A stretch of 64,000 nt of DNA, taken from NCBI RefSeq assembly GCF_964340395.1, contig NC_135556.1, positions 22,138,223 to 22,202,222 of the forward strand, written 5' to 3'. The position numbers were made by a program, and so were the translations under genes. The notes beneath the pieces were generated by a model. That model saw only the letters and a program-made list of their open reading frames with translations. It did not search any database and was not told the DNA's origin. The stretch comes from Glandiceps talaboti (taxonomy: Eukaryota > Hemichordata > Enteropneusta > Spengelidae). Positions 40,753-53,807 of this stretch are shown piece after piece (the first letter of the stretch is position 1; every line of letters begins with the position of its first letter).

Positions 40753-41946
40753 TAAAAAGGGTTACTTTCATTTCTTCCTTGCCGGTCCATAAAGCATGTT
40801 TGTCTAATACAACATACAAGTATAACTCCCAAGAGAAATAACATTATAATGTAGAGTCATAGCTGTATAATTTCTCAAGAAGACAGGTAGATAAATATGA
40901 TTATCCATTAACTGAGTTAGTGATTTATTAAAAGGTACACATAACCATAACCCTGTGAGAGGGCAATGCTATTTTTAACACTGTTTCTGATGAGCAGTCT
41001 GACCCAAATTTCTTGATCTGACAAGACTGACAGACAGAAAATAATTTCTCTGAAACAGTTGGCCAGACTACAAGAAGACTGTATTGAGCTTATAAATCAA
41101 ATTCAAATACTTGCTTGCACGACATTTCTTCTTTTTTTTTCTTTTTTCTTAGACAAAATGAGTTCTTTTTAAATATCTTTTTTGGACCTGTACAAGTCTT
41201 CTTTTGAGACACAAAATGCAGGACAGTTGCCCTGAAGATGTCAAAGGTGTCCCTGAAAGTAGTACACTTGGAAGGCATGTTATACACTGACATGAATAAT
41301 GCCAGCTTCAATATTTAGGCAAATATTGTATGGGTTTCGATTACATAACTTAAAAAAATATGTGAGTATGGTATGAGTGGTATTTTTATTAAAGTGCCTG
41401 CCTTTCAAAGTTTCACACTCTTTTAAAGGAATTTTCCCCAAACACCATAAAAAAGTTGCTAGTCCATACAGCTAGCAAACTCCAGGTACCAGGCAATTGT
41501 AAACATTGATTTTTATGACCTTGGACAAAATCTGTGGTATTTAGTCAGGAAACATCATATTTACATAATGTACACTATGAGTTTTGTGGTTGCTGTGATC
41601 TGATACATGACACTACTGGTATCTCATTAGACAGACCATGAAGATAATGATCACAAGAGACAGACATCACCAAACACTGTTATCTCATGGGGGTCAGAGG
41701 TCAACTTGACAGATTATCTTCAGTCTAGTAGTAGAGGTTAGCTGATTTGATATTGAAGGCAGTCATTTACTTGCTTGTTTTATTTTATTTATCTTGCTGT
41801 CTGGAAATTGCTGATTATCCAGATATCAGAAGTAGCAACGGCAACACTTGTTCAAGATATCATGTTTTAAACCTTTTCCTTATGTCATGCCTGTTATGAC
41901 AGTTACAGAGGGGACATAACTAACTTGATGGAAAAGCGTGGTGTGT

Positions 41947-41960
41947 GTTACCATAGCAAT
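41947..41960. promoter_or_regulatory. X-box-like site (RFX-type)
   Basis: GTTACCATAGCAAT, one base short of a classical X-box. Confidence 0.35.
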
Positions 41961-44614
41961 GGATGCAATGTTGCTTCTTTACTACCCCATACAAAAAACT
42001 TGCCCCCTACCAAACCACAAATTGCGCAAAATTTGAAAACAATTATCATTTCTGGTTTAGGAGATGACTAAACAAGTCTACCTGTATTAAAGAGGCCCTT
42101 TTTATTTACCGATAATTCCTTACGCCAAATCATTGCTAGATTTACATTATATTTATACAGACAATACAACAAAATTTCCTACTTATTCTTTCCAGAGTTC
42201 TAAAAAAAAATACCAATTACACAAACACTGATTGTTGTACATTTTTACCAGGTTCCTTGTCTTATAGTAACTACACATCTGGGCTTGTTTTCTACAATCT
42301 CTCTCTCTACCGTATAGTCAAATGTCTTTTCTGAGCATGGCATTCTGATTACACCAACAACAGCTGCACTTTTAATGTTATTGGAGAATTGATATAAACA
42401 TGGTGATGTTGTAGTTTTCTCACATGATATACTTCAAGACTGGAGGTTGAGTTTGTACTAAACTGAACAAAGTAACCAATTACAACATGCTTGTTAGTGT
42501 GTGATGAATTACTACTGAAGTGCTGTTCACTCTTTCCCCAGCAGGAGATATAGCTAGATTTTCAGTAGAATTTGTGCACTTTACTATACATGAAGAGAGA
42601 GATCGTACAAAAAATAAGCCCACAGTATAATGCTTAACTAGCTACCAGGTTCTCTATACACATCATTGACTTCAGATATAGATAATTACAATAATCAATT
42701 GTAAACACACACAGATTTCACTGCCAGCATACAGGGTAGAATGCATCCAAACTGATGGATCACTAACTATCTATTGACGATGACAAACACACTACATCTC
42801 GAGTTATTCTGGTGTTTGTCAGTTTAACACGGTCTAGTCTCATTCAAATGCATGAGAGCAGAACACTATAGAAAAGTGAAGAGATTGCAATAACAAACCG
42901 ATGAATAAAAGGAAAATTAGCCAGAGACATAACAGAAATGTCTGTTTGCTTTTCCCCTATGGCTGTTTTTCCCCAATTTACAAATTGTCAAGCCATTCAT
43001 GAGGAAATAGCTGCACTGTGTATTTATAGTTACACAGCCCGTCTATCCTATGATATGCTCACTTAAACAGTCAATTGGAAACACAGACACTATTCAATAA
43101 CAATGCCATGTAATACGTTCAATGTATATCACAACAACACAGGATAACATTCGCAGATGAAGGAGGATATATTACATATGCAACATTTGAAAAGTGGACA
43201 CCTCAATTTTTTAGTCTGCACTCAATACTGAATTGTTGTATAACATGACTTTAGGAACTGAAATGATCTAGAGACTGCACTGATTCTGAACGGGTATTTA
43301 TTTCACGATTTAAGAAAAATATTGAAAATATATAGAGCATTATGGAAAACATACAAAACATCGCTGTACTAAATCAAAATTAAAACTGATCATACAAGAG
43401 TGATAAATTCTGAATCTTACTGACTCACTTTTATATTAATGTAACTAGGAATTCAGACTGATTTTAATCTCAATTTGGCAAACAAATGTTGAAATTCACA
43501 CTAATATATACAAAATGCATGCCATCACCTTGTACATTTCATTATTCAAAAACATTGTATAGCATAGAATACTTTCTTCTGGAAAAGGGAATCTATCAAA
43601 CATTATGTGGATTACCCAGCAGCATTTATATCCAAAACAAACACAGAATTCAAAACCTATATCTATCTATTACTGATTGTTAGATGTAAGATAATGGCAT
43701 TAACAAGCCCTGCTTGCTTCTATGTCGTGTTCATTAATTCTTGAGATGTGACTACTTACAATGATAACCAAGTGTGACAAATGTCCACTTGAGTCATCAT
43801 ATTAACCTCTGAGTCTCTACAAGTCAGCGTTGTATCACCTCCTGATACAAAACTGAGATGTCATACAAGAGTTCATCTTAAATTTTGAAGTCAAATTTTG
43901 TTTTGGGCATGTGCTTTAAAACAGCTGGGTGGGTAAAGGTAAAGGAGTGTTTCGGAAATATTTCATTGCATTTTCATTCCAGTCAGTTCAAAGTGCTGTT
44001 ATAGAAATAGCATCACTGAAATGACTATCTGAATATTCCATGACTAAACTAAACGTTCTACATACTAATAGTCTTAACTCGTTAATACCTGACATTCTTA
44101 CATTTGGCTGTAATTACATAGACTTACTATGCAGAGCACTCACAGGGTCAATACTACATGGATAAATGTTAACAACAACCCTTGCCATTCTGTGACCTAT
44201 CATTATCGTAGCTGTCATATCATGATTACTAGAAACAATAACCTTATATTTATATCTCTAACCCAAAGACAGGTAAAATTACATATGCCATGTATTAAAG
44301 CAGTGTGTAGTCTATATTTACACTGCCGAGATGTGATCAGTTCCTTTGCACCAAATATATTCTACAATTCATCTTAGTGACAACTATATCCAACTAAACA
44401 AACATTGTGGCTTGATCAACCACATTCAATTTCCACTGTAAAAGTCTTCTGGTATAGATTATTTTCAGACAGCTTAACCCTGATGGTCCATTAGAAATAA
44501 ACAAAGCTTTCCAGTACTACTTTCATTATGACCTAACACAGTGACTTGCCATATTGGTGTCGTCACCTGGCTGCCAACTCTATAACTGCTATGCATTCTT
44601 TAATGTACTGGGTG

Positions 44615-44645
44615 GTCTCTCTCTCTCGCTCGCTCTCTCTCTCTC
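44615..44645. repeat. (CT)n tract
   Basis: TCTCTCTCTCTCGCTCGCTC and further CT units. Confidence 0.93.
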
Positions 44646-45567
44646 AAGTCAAGTGTTTAGACGGTCTCCAATGCTATGACCTCAATGTGATTTGACTACT
44701 ACTCACGGAACAAAACTAAGGCAATGGTTGGTAGTTTTGGTAACAGAAACTATACATGGTATGTGGTGCCACATCATAGCAGTACAGTTTAGAGTGAAGG
44801 GAGGTGGTGACATTCTTCAAGTTTGTTACACAAAAGCTATCACTGTACGTTATCAATTGAATGTATCGGTATATAAACGAAAAACAAGGGCACACATCCT
44901 ATCAATTTGTTGTACAGAACAAAAAACTTATAACAATCTGTAGTGGTAGTTATAACTAGAGTTCAGTTTAACTATCAGACAACACATCAAAACTTTGGAT
45001 CATTACTTCTCAATTTTTACCAAATTTTTATTTTAGGAAATCTATGACCTCCAGGATGAGGTTTTTATTTATTTTAAAATGGCCTTCAATTTTTAGACAG
45101 GGAATACAAGATGTGTAAGAATTTGGAAAACGTGTGATTTGAAACGTTTTTTTTTTCCATGCCTTTCCCAAATTCATACCAGAGCACCAAGGCCAAGAGA
45201 TTGTGATTAAAACTAAATATGACTATTATTTTTATTTTGATAATCAATTACTTCAATATAGATAATGTAATAAAACAAACTGAGAAGGAATTTAGTAAGA
45301 GAGTGCAAGTTTTAAAGCAGACATAAACAGTTAGTGTTTACACTACTTGGGACATGTAGACACCTGAGTGCCATGACAGGAAATGCTATACATGATTGGT
45401 ATGCCATACACAGAAGGCAGGTTACTCTATATCACATTCCGCCATTGACATACACTTCACAATTTTGCTAAGTATGGCTTCATTTCTATACACACGGCCT
45501 TGAATCAACCGCTTAAAAGCCTCAAAATTGCTTTCCTTTCTCAATTATTTTGGCAATGACAATAGAG

Positions 45568-45770
45568 GTGATAGGTAGGTGGGGGACGGAGGTAGGAGGG
45601 ACTGAGTGAGATAGGTACACAGGGAAGGAGGAACTGACTAGGATAAGTTGGCAGGCAGGAAGGGAGGGAGAGAGAGAGACTGGTGGAGAGAAGGAAGGGA
45701 GGGAGGGAGGGAAGGAGACTGGTTGACAGAGGTAAGCAGAAACGGGGGGGGGGGGAGGCTGACAGAGGGG
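45568..45770 (+). repeat. Purine-rich (GGGA/GGAA) tract
   Basis: About 200 bp of almost pure purine on the plus strand (GGGAGGGAGAGAGAG, GGAGGGAGGGAGGG, then 13 G). It has mirror-repeat and triplex potential. The Pro/Ser-rich minus frame is an artefact. Confidence 0.9.
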
Positions 45771-46636
45771 AATAGACATCTGATTTCTATTGTGACTTGC
45801 TAGAACCTTGTGAATGGAAACAATAACAATATTTTATTCCATTCTTTTAAACACACACATAGATAGCAGAACCATATTTTTGTGCAATATAAGATCAGAA
45901 GTTTTTGAAAGTTTGTTTTTGAGTTGAAATGCCTTGTTAGAGGATTGGTATGGTATGGCACTCATACTGATAAAACAACAAGGAAGCACATGGCAATGTT
46001 GTTATAAGAATTAACACTCAGAATTCAGAAAATCTAAATATCTTCCTAACATTACCCTAACACTTTGAGATTTATTTGTCATTTCTACCAGCTAAAATAC
46101 ATGTAGTCCTTATATTACAAGCATATGGGTTCTTGTTTCATGATATTTAGTCATTTTTATTTCCCTGGTTTCTTAGTTGAGGGCAGTCATTCAGAAGTTA
46201 TGCATTGACTGAAGGGTGAATTCAAGAGGGTCACATGTCACACAGGGGTCATGGGTCAGATTTTATAGTAACCACTAAAGACTGCTTACAACGAAACTCT
46301 CAAGAGTTGTTTTAATGACACATATCTCAAGTATATGAACAACCAGGATAACACAATCCATTAATGTTTCATTGTGCAGTATTATTTTTTAGAAGTTTAG
46401 TATTATCATCTTCATTAATTTATTTTATTTCTCATACATGGATTTGCTTCTTTACTGAAATGAGCACAATTTTGCAAATATGTACAAGGAGCTTGTAAAA
46501 ACATAACATGGCCACAGAAGTCACTCTACAGGACCAGAGGAGATTCAATTATTTCATAGCGCTAACCTTAATTTGTTCACACACTGCTATGGGGTTCTAC
46601 CCAAATCCCCATCCTTAATCTACCCCTAACCTAGCC

Positions 46637-46719
46637 TAGAATCCAGGTGATTGGGGATTTTGAATTTTGATTTCGAGAGGGGAAATCAGAATTCAAAATC
46701 CCCAATTCCCTGGATTCTA
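46637..46719. repeat. Near-perfect 38-bp inverted repeat
   Basis: Arms 46637-46674 and 46682-46719 match in reverse complement with three mismatches, and the loop is seven bases. The core is TTGGGGATTTTGAATT. An 11-base direct repeat TACCCCTAACC lies outside both arms (46621-46631 and 46723-46733), which could be a target-site duplication or part of an older repeat. Confidence 0.85.
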
Positions 46720-47616
46720 AGTTACCCCTAACCCCCTAGTTTGAATACCATGTGCATATATATATATATATATCATACAAGTGGCCCCTGTATTATGTTC
46801 TTATGATGATACAAATCAGTACTATGTTAAGGGGTATTTACCATACTTCAATCCATAATCTACTCCCTAACTTAACTATAATGTGCATCTATTGTACAAC
46901 TGGTCCACTGTTTTACATTCTAGCTGCTACATCAGTATCATATTTACTGTTCACTCTATATCAAGATCACACGTCAAAAAGGTGATGGATTCAGTAACAA
47001 TTGCTGTACATCATATGATCCTTTGGTATTTAAAGACCAACCTCCCGCAGGTCTCTGCATCATCAAGTTGTCTTATCTGTTAGCAGAGAGTGTTAAGATA
47101 ATGCCAACTCCATTAGGAAAACATCTGTTAGCTGTAAAGCCCTCTAATTTGAGTAGCATTGGCCTCGTTAATTTGTCAGGTCACGTAGTTGAAAACACCG
47201 ACAGAAAATAGCAAGGCGTTAAGTTATTGATTTCCTTTAGTGTACGGATATCAATCAAGTACTCATCCAATAACCCTATTAGGAAGACTCAAACACAAAC
47301 TTATTTAATGGTATACTGAAATGCCAAGTGGTGAAACTGCTTAATAAAACTGTATGTGTTTTGGTTAAATCACACAGTCTGATAAAAGTATATGTGATAA
47401 AAAATTCCACTACATTGTATTTTTACCTTCATTTTGCAGTCCCAAACGGCTACTTAAGGTTTAATGATTCACAGAAATACAGACCAGGTCTCAAAATGTT
47501 AATATATACCCACTGAGAAATATTAAGTTATCACACAAACTTACAAAGAAATAAACAGAGAAATACTCAATACCATAACCACAAAAACTTACAAACTACA
47601 CCTACTAAGAAATATT

Positions 47617-47915
47617 GAATTATCACAAATTCTACCCACACCAAGATATTATCACAAATTCTATCCACACCAAGATATTGAATTATCACAAATTCTACCC
47701 ACACCAAGATATTAGATTATCACAAATTCTACCCACACCAAGATATTATCACAAATTCTATCCACACCAAGATATTAGATTATCACAAATTCTACCCACA
47801 CCAAGATATTAGATTATCACAAATTCTACCCACACCAAGATATTAAATTATCACAAATTCTACCCACACCAATATATTATCACAAATTCTACCCACACCA
47901 AGATATTAAATCACC
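47617..47915. repeat. 29/36-bp tandem array, nine units
   Basis: The core ATTATCACAAATTCTACCCA plus CACCAAGAT repeats nine times. Some units carry seven extra bases (such as TTAGATT), giving 36 bp. Degenerate relatives extend left to about 47516. Confidence 0.95.
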
Positions 47916-48614
47916 ACAAGATACTACAAACTCCAAACCTGCAGACAGAGACTTTTACTGCATTTGCAGTACAAGCTAGCAGCTTGATTCAATTGAACCA
48001 TTACAGCAATTTATTTGATTACGTAAAAGATGTAGTGATTGCACGCAAGATAATCAGTTTTACCATCAACAATATCTGGGGTGACATTTTGGATACCTAC
48101 ATAAATTGCAAAGTAATACGGGAGATGTTGTTATCATACATCCTATTCCCATAAGGGAAAGACTAACTACCTGACACCCAGTGAATACTTTATGTATTTG
48201 ATGATGATGCATTATTCATGAACATTTAGACTGGTTGGATAGTTGAACACTCCAGTGGAAGAGACAGGGATAGTGACATTACAATCAGTGGATATCTATA
48301 CATAATTATTGAACTCTAAGACAACAACGATGGCATTGGGTCAACTCATCACAACTAATTGCATCAATTAACATTTTCAAATTACCCAGACACGACTTCA
48401 TTAAACTCACTTAAACTCTACATTCTGAATATATCCATAGTGATGCACATCAACTAAAAATACAAATATACATTCTATTTACAATTACTTTCCTCATTTC
48501 AAACCGTATACTACAAAATCACAGACTTATACCCATTATCTAACTGAAATACTAATTACGACCAAAGTGCACAAATTACTTTCTGCAATTTAAGTCATAT
48601 CATGAAATCACAAT

Positions 48615-49150
48615 TTAAAGCTGTACTAGCTGCAACTGGAAAGTTTTTGTTTTTTTAAAGAAAAAAGTTTTCTTTGGTACAGTAACTTACTCGTAATATT
48701 GTACACAGTGAACAGTATCGCATTACCTGTGGGTAAACATAATTTTCTAGCTGTACACACAGTAAAATAAAATAAAATTTATTTTTAGGTCCATACCAAA
48801 AAATCAGCGCCCTCAACTGCGATAACAATTTGTTTCTGTACTGCTTATAGATAATATTGCCCACTGATTAACATATATAATGTCTAAATAAATAAATACT
48901 AGTATTTTAAAAATTTTGAGGGGTTGTCTGATCAACTCTAGTCACAACTAGTAAAGTTTAACACACTGATTGAAAACTGAGATTTTGCTCAAGATTTAAA
49001 CTTACCAATAAATACACTACCTACAGATAATACTGACCATTAATTACCAGCTACAATATCTGTTTATAAGTAACTTACCAAATTTTAGTGAATATATCTT
49101 TGGCTATTTGATGACAAAAAATGTCCTAGTTGCAGCTAGTGCAGGTTTAA
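48615..49150. mobile_element. MITE-like element, copy C, with both ends and TTAA flanks
   Basis: The element is bounded by TTAA at 48615-48618 and 49147-49150. Terminal inverted repeats read AGCTGTACTAGCTGCAACT on the left and, in reverse complement, ACCTGCACTAGCTGCAACT on the right. The TTAA target and short terminal repeats resemble piggyBac-type non-autonomous elements, which is an inference. The interior contains a partial tandem duplication (two CTRCTTATAGATAATA-like blocks about 180 bp apart), which explains why it is longer than copy B. No coding capacity. Confidence 0.7.
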
Positions 49151-49679
49151 TGTTAACAAAACGCTATCAAAATAACGAGGTTTGGTATTATCTTTATCAA
49201 TCTTATTCACTCAAGTTATATTTTTGGATCCTACTTTTAAATTGATTTTCTAATGCATCAAACATTGGCATTTTGACATCTACAAAATCAGAATCCTTAT
49301 TTACCTTCATTTATTTTATTTGGGTTGATTACAAATAAACTAATGTTGACAAGAGACAAAATATATGTCTCTGTGTTCAAAACCATCAAAGTTAAATTGA
49401 TAAGACACTCAGACATTACAAAATATATGTCGCTGTAAATAGATATGTTCAAAGACATCGTTAAATTGATAAGGTATTGAGATGTTATGAGGGAAGACCT
49501 GAGGAAGTTGAAACTATCAAAGTAATGAAATGAATTTTGAATGATGTCAACGCTGACAATCAGACGCAATAAAAGAATGACCTTTCAGACCTGCCAGCTT
49601 TCCTTTCAGTGACGTATCTACCTATGACATTCTTCAATACTACAATTACAGAACCTTTCATTCCGAGCTCATCTCCTCT

Positions 49680-50420
49680 CTGTCTCCTTTTCATCATTTG
49701 CTCAGTTGCCACGGCAACCACCAGCAATCTGCCATAATCATTTCCATCCTGTTGGCTCTTAGAGCAGGAAAATGGTTCTGCTGGAAAGGCTTATTGAATC
49801 GGTGTATTACAGCGCTATAACTACCTACGTCACATTATGCGTACATGCTATTGCTTACAACCATGTATTATTTGCCAAAACATGCAAACTTGCTTGAAAC
49901 CAAGTCATTTATTTTCTTCATATCTCGCTTCATTAGAGTAATTCTTCCACCAGACAGGTTTGGGAAACACATGAATTAACAAACGACCATCAGAATTGCA
50001 CCGTTTGGAATAAATGCATCATCAGTTAGTTCGCTTGGCTCGACTTGATGAGGCACAAGGAAACAATCATTTACATGGAAAAGAAGAACGTTTGGCTGTA
50101 AAGAGCACCAATTCAAACGGCAATCAAGCCTTCTTCACTTTGATTTCATCTCTTATTTACTTATCAGTGCTATCGAGATCCTGTCAATAGCTGGATTTTT
50201 TGACACAGATCACAATCAATACTTTATCGCATCAAGCTGATCAAAACATCGATGTTATTTTTATCGGCCTTTAAAAGCATTGAAAGTAGCCTCTGTAATA
50301 ATGTAATTATCGGTGCATTATTGTCTGACAAGACTGCTGTATATAGTTCAATTACGGTGAACGCAAATTTGGATGATTTCATTTGCAATGTGTAGACACA
50401 CTTCAGTCATTTGTAAGGCT
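49680..50420. other. High-complexity non-coding block, candidate conserved element
   Basis: About 740 bp free of simple repeats, with more balanced composition than its neighbours and no exon-like frame. It holds the X-box at 49705 and many homeodomain-type TAAT/ATTA cores (for example AATGTAATTATCGG and GCATTATTGTC). It lies about 2.3 kb inside the proposed first intron. Regulatory function is an inference from texture only. Confidence 0.25.
49705..49718. promoter_or_regulatory. X-box-like palindrome (RFX-type)
   Basis: GTTGCCACGGCAAC, both half sites intact, at the edge of the high-complexity block 49.7-50.4 kb. Confidence 0.45.
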
Positions 50421-50973
50421 GGCCAATGAAAACAAATCTTCCTGACTTCCGCAGGATATTTTACCAGGGTTACGTATCAAAAAATTAAAAACGACTGTTT
50501 TCTTCTTTCCTCTTATTAGAGTTCTTAAATCTGAACGACTTACTATGATTAGTTACTCCTATCTCAACTACTATGCACGTGGGAAAATTTAAAAAAAATA
50601 CTTTTATTACTAACTTTTTCTAATAGAAATATTCAGAAATGTTCAGATTGGTCCTCATGGACATGACTAGATGATGCCAGTAAGCTGTACTACATTTTAT
50701 GATTGACATATTACAGTCATCTGGAATAATAATGCATCCTAAACTAAAAGGAAATCATATGTCAAACATGATCAAATTTGTAATTGAATGCTAAGAACTA
50801 TATTTACATTGCATCGACCCTATACATCAATGTCCAAGACCTAATTCCATATTTTATTGTTTAAGAGCAACTTTTCACTGCAATCTGGTCTACATACATA
50901 TATTGTCACGGAACCGTTAATTTGTAACTCAAATATTTTGAGAGGACTCAGCCCTTCTTGTCCAGAGAGTCAA

Positions 50974-50991
50974 TTTATTTATTCATTTATT

Positions 50992-51022
<31 letters not shown>

Positions 51023-51043
51023 TTATTTTTTTTAGGGGGGGGG
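50974..51043. repeat. (TTTA)n then T-run and G9
   Basis: TTTA units run to about 51024, then a T-run, A, and nine G. Confidence 0.95.
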
Positions 51044-52011
51044 TGACATGGTGAGGAAGCAGTTATGAGTTATGTGTTGTACAGATATTAACAAAAGGTC
51101 ACAGTTTAGAAATTTGTATAAAGGTGAACATCTGTGAAATTCAGTCAAAAAAGTAGACTGTGCAGTCAATTTCCATTTTTACGGTGTATTGACAAATGAA
51201 ACATTGGTTCTTAATATGGATTTATAACACTCAGAAGTAAGCTGGTCTCACAAAGTACAGCACTGCCTCAGGTTACCAGCATTTCACCGGAGATATGTTC
51301 ATTATATATATTTCCCTTGATGCAACTTCTGAATGTTGATGTGGCGCTTTCACCCAACTGTTGCCCCGGGGCTTTGCAAGATACAAATCAAAATATCTAT
51401 AGAACTGGAATTTTTTTTCTTGCAAAGAACAGTATATATGGAAGGTTTTCTTGGAACATATCAATAAAATTAATGACTGCCATGTACTCTCTGATTGTGT
51501 TCACTTTATACACAGTTTACATGTTATTTCAAGAATCACACACTAAAACCAAGATGGCGGGAACTCAAATATAAAGGAAATCATCTTAACTAATTTGCAT
51601 ACTGCTATACCTCATCTGCATAATGCAGTCAGCAGATTTAAATATTACAAAACTTCAAATACAAGAAAATGGATGCAACGAGCACGAACATTATTTCACT
51701 AATATCTCAACTATGTCCATTTGTTCAGATAGATACTCATCATAGCCCCAGTCAGAGCGATCATTCCTGAAGCAATTACTTTTTTATTGCACCTAATATA
51801 TCTTAACACTTGAGTGAACAAACTTCTAATATGACTGCTTCAACTAAGTAGGCATATATATGTCACTGCTGTGTTATTGACACAGTAGCATCTCATTTCA
51901 TATGGACTTCATTACTGTGTACATAACAGATAATTAAAAGTTGCCATCATAATCACTTGTCTACTAATATGTTTGTTCAAGCAATAATTAGTTGTACAAC
52001 AATCTTACTAA

Positions 52012-52262
52012 TATCATTCTCTGAAGCCAAAGCAAATTTTTTCTCTGACAAAATGAAAAATGAAGCATGCATACATACCATTCTCGCAAGCCAAAGGCAT
52101 ATTTTCTGCTGACGCAATGAAAAATGAAGCACGCATACATACAATTCTCACAAGCCAGAGAATGTATTTTCTGCTGACGCAATGAAAAATGAAGCACGAA
52201 GACATACCATTCTCACAAGCCAAAGGCATATTTTCTGCTGACGCAATGAAAAATGAAGCATG
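52012..52262. repeat. 64-bp tandem array, four units
   Basis: Units share TTCTCACAAGCCAAAGGCAT, TTTTCTGCTGACGCAATGAA and GAAGCACGCATACATACC. The first is the most diverged. Minus-strand frames through it (CFIFHCVSR repeats) follow from the repeat. It lies about 500 bp inside the first intron of the candidate minus-strand gene. Confidence 0.95.
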
Positions 52263-52722
52263 GCATTTGGATTGGGAGTCTGTTAATCCTATTTCTCCCA
52301 ACTTGTACTCATTTTTGTACAAAGAAATGCACATTGGGAGAAAGAGGATTTTAAGCACTGCTATAAAAAGGCTAGTGGTTTATGACAATGACTAACAATA
52401 ACATTGATATTAACAGTATGTTTGCATTATAAGCAAGTACAGATATACTTATATTGGTGTGATGTACAAAATGTTCAAAAACATAGTTTTAGTAATGCCA
52501 CTGTTCGTTTATAGTTATTTATACCAAGCTTAAGCCAAGCTGAACAAAAAATATGGAATATATACCCTTTCTCCAGCAGGAGATTTAGATAAATTTCCAG
52601 TAGAACTTGTCAATTTGACTATACGTGGAAAGAGAGATTATAGAAAACGAGTCTACACGTAGAATTACTAGACTACAACATTATTGCTATCAGGAGTTAA
52701 ATATGACTACGGGTCATAAAAT

Positions 52723-52736
52723 ATCACCATGGTAAC
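52723..52736. promoter_or_regulatory. X-box-like site overlapping a splice donor
   Basis: ATCACCATGGTAAC. On the minus strand it begins inside the donor of the candidate first exon, so it lies at the very start of intron 1. One half site is imperfect. Confidence 0.3.
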
Positions 52737-52740
52737 TTAC

Positions 52741-52796
52741 TCAACTCTGACATCTTTGTAAAGGAGCAGTATAGCACATGACAAGTGTTCGGCCAT
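52741..52796 (-). CDS. Candidate first coding exon of a minus-strand gene
   Basis: On the minus strand an ATG at 52796 sits in a strong start context (AAAATGGCC). It opens 56 coding bases reading MAEHLSCAILLLYKDVRV plus two bases (GA) of the next codon. The exon ends at a near-consensus donor, GTAAGTTA (52740 down). No acceptor AG lies in the bases just upstream, so a first exon fits better than an internal one. A CRE-like TGACGTC lies 32 bases upstream. The end phase matches the start of the 40-base exon at 40528-40567, whose first A would complete GAA. The protein family is not recognised. The intron to the next candidate exon would be about 12 kb. A chance ATG-donor pair cannot be excluded without transcript data. 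Confidence 0.4.
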
Positions 52797-52840
52797 TTTG
52801 AAGATTTCCAACAAGGGTTTATGGGAAGACGTCAAATACC
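52797..52840 (-). promoter_or_regulatory. Possible core promoter or 5' leader with CRE-like site
   Basis: Upstream of the candidate start at 52796, the minus strand has TGACGTC at 52834-52828, and an AAAATGGCC block around the ATG resembles a YY1-type start-site motif. No TATA box is evident. This is a motif reading only and depends on the exon being real. Confidence 0.22.
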
Positions 52841-53704
52841 CTAATGTTTTTCTCTGGATACTCTTTGTCAACAAGACATATTATTTTGGATTGCTATTAC
52901 TATTGTATAGAATCCTTTCCTGACATCACTGGTGTAAACTACTTGTGACAAGTGTACAATTTATCGAGTTCTAATATCAACTATTATAGTATGACAGAAT
53001 ACAATGTTTGAAAACAGTCAATAGTGATAACAATCCTTATCAATAAACATCTCAGCTACCCCTTCACACTTTCATCAGCAACCTCCCTGACCTATTGTAG
53101 ATGTACTTTTTAAGCCTTTTTTTTTCAAAAGCTGACAGGTTTCCAATAATCACCAACCTCATCATAAAACTAAAGAACAGATTTAACTTTCTTTTCACAC
53201 ATACTCATTTTGCTTTTTTTTTCAGATGTTGACAGTTTTCCAATAACCATCAGTCTCATCATAAACTGAGCAATTCAACTACCTTCCTGTACATGTTGTT
53301 GGCCACTCTCACTAATAACTGTCGCTTATCTCGGACAAGGGATTTTAACAGGCCTACTCATCGTATCGTGCTGTGCTCCTAATAGTGTCCGATTGATAAA
53401 ATATGCACTTATTACACTGTCATGAATGATAACATCTCACAGTACTACGTCTTAACTCTCCTGAATATAGATGTGTCCTTTTGTCATGATAGATTTATGT
53501 TATGAGGCTGAATGGGGCAGAGGCAATGTAAATGGAAAACAAAGTGATATATACGTCTGACCTAACCTGACACCATCCTTATTGCACACCTGAATATGTT
53601 ACATTAGAGTTACTTTAAGATAGCAATCTTCTCTCAGTTCTAAGCCATAAATTATGACTATAATATTGCTTATAAATGGATACATTTTTTTGTTTATCTT
53701 ACAG

Positions 53705-53807
53705 ATATGCCATTAGTAAGTATCGAGCTGATCATGAATACCAGGAGACAAAAATTCATCATCATCAAAACTTAGATCTACACACACACAAAAAGGGAGC
53801 TCATTAG
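53705..53807 (+). CDS. Candidate plus-strand terminal exon (33 codons) or 11-base microexon
   Basis: The acceptor TTTTTTTGTTTATCTTACAG is very strong. After one base the frame reads YAISKYRADHEYQ and stays open for 33 codons to TAG at 53805. A perfect donor (GTAAGTAT) also lies only 11 bases into it, so an 11-base microexon is the alternative. The later codons are His-rich, from a CATCATCA stretch and a CACA tract, which weakens the coding case. Confidence 0.18.

Larger units (their letters stand above)
40600..52735. other. Putative long intron of the candidate minus-strand gene
   Basis: About 12 kb between candidate exons 1 and 2, holding the purine tract, the 46.6 kb inverted repeat, the 47.6 kb array, MITE copy C, the 49.7 kb block and the 64-bp array. 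No further convincing in-phase exon was found. At 51555 the plus strand has AAGATGGCGGGAA, a YY1/E2F-like motif. Confidence 0.3.

Noticed and set aside
51555-51575. Plus-strand start at AAGATGGCGGGAA (YY1/E2F-like)
   Set aside because: The frame stops after six codons and there is no donor; kept only as a motif note.
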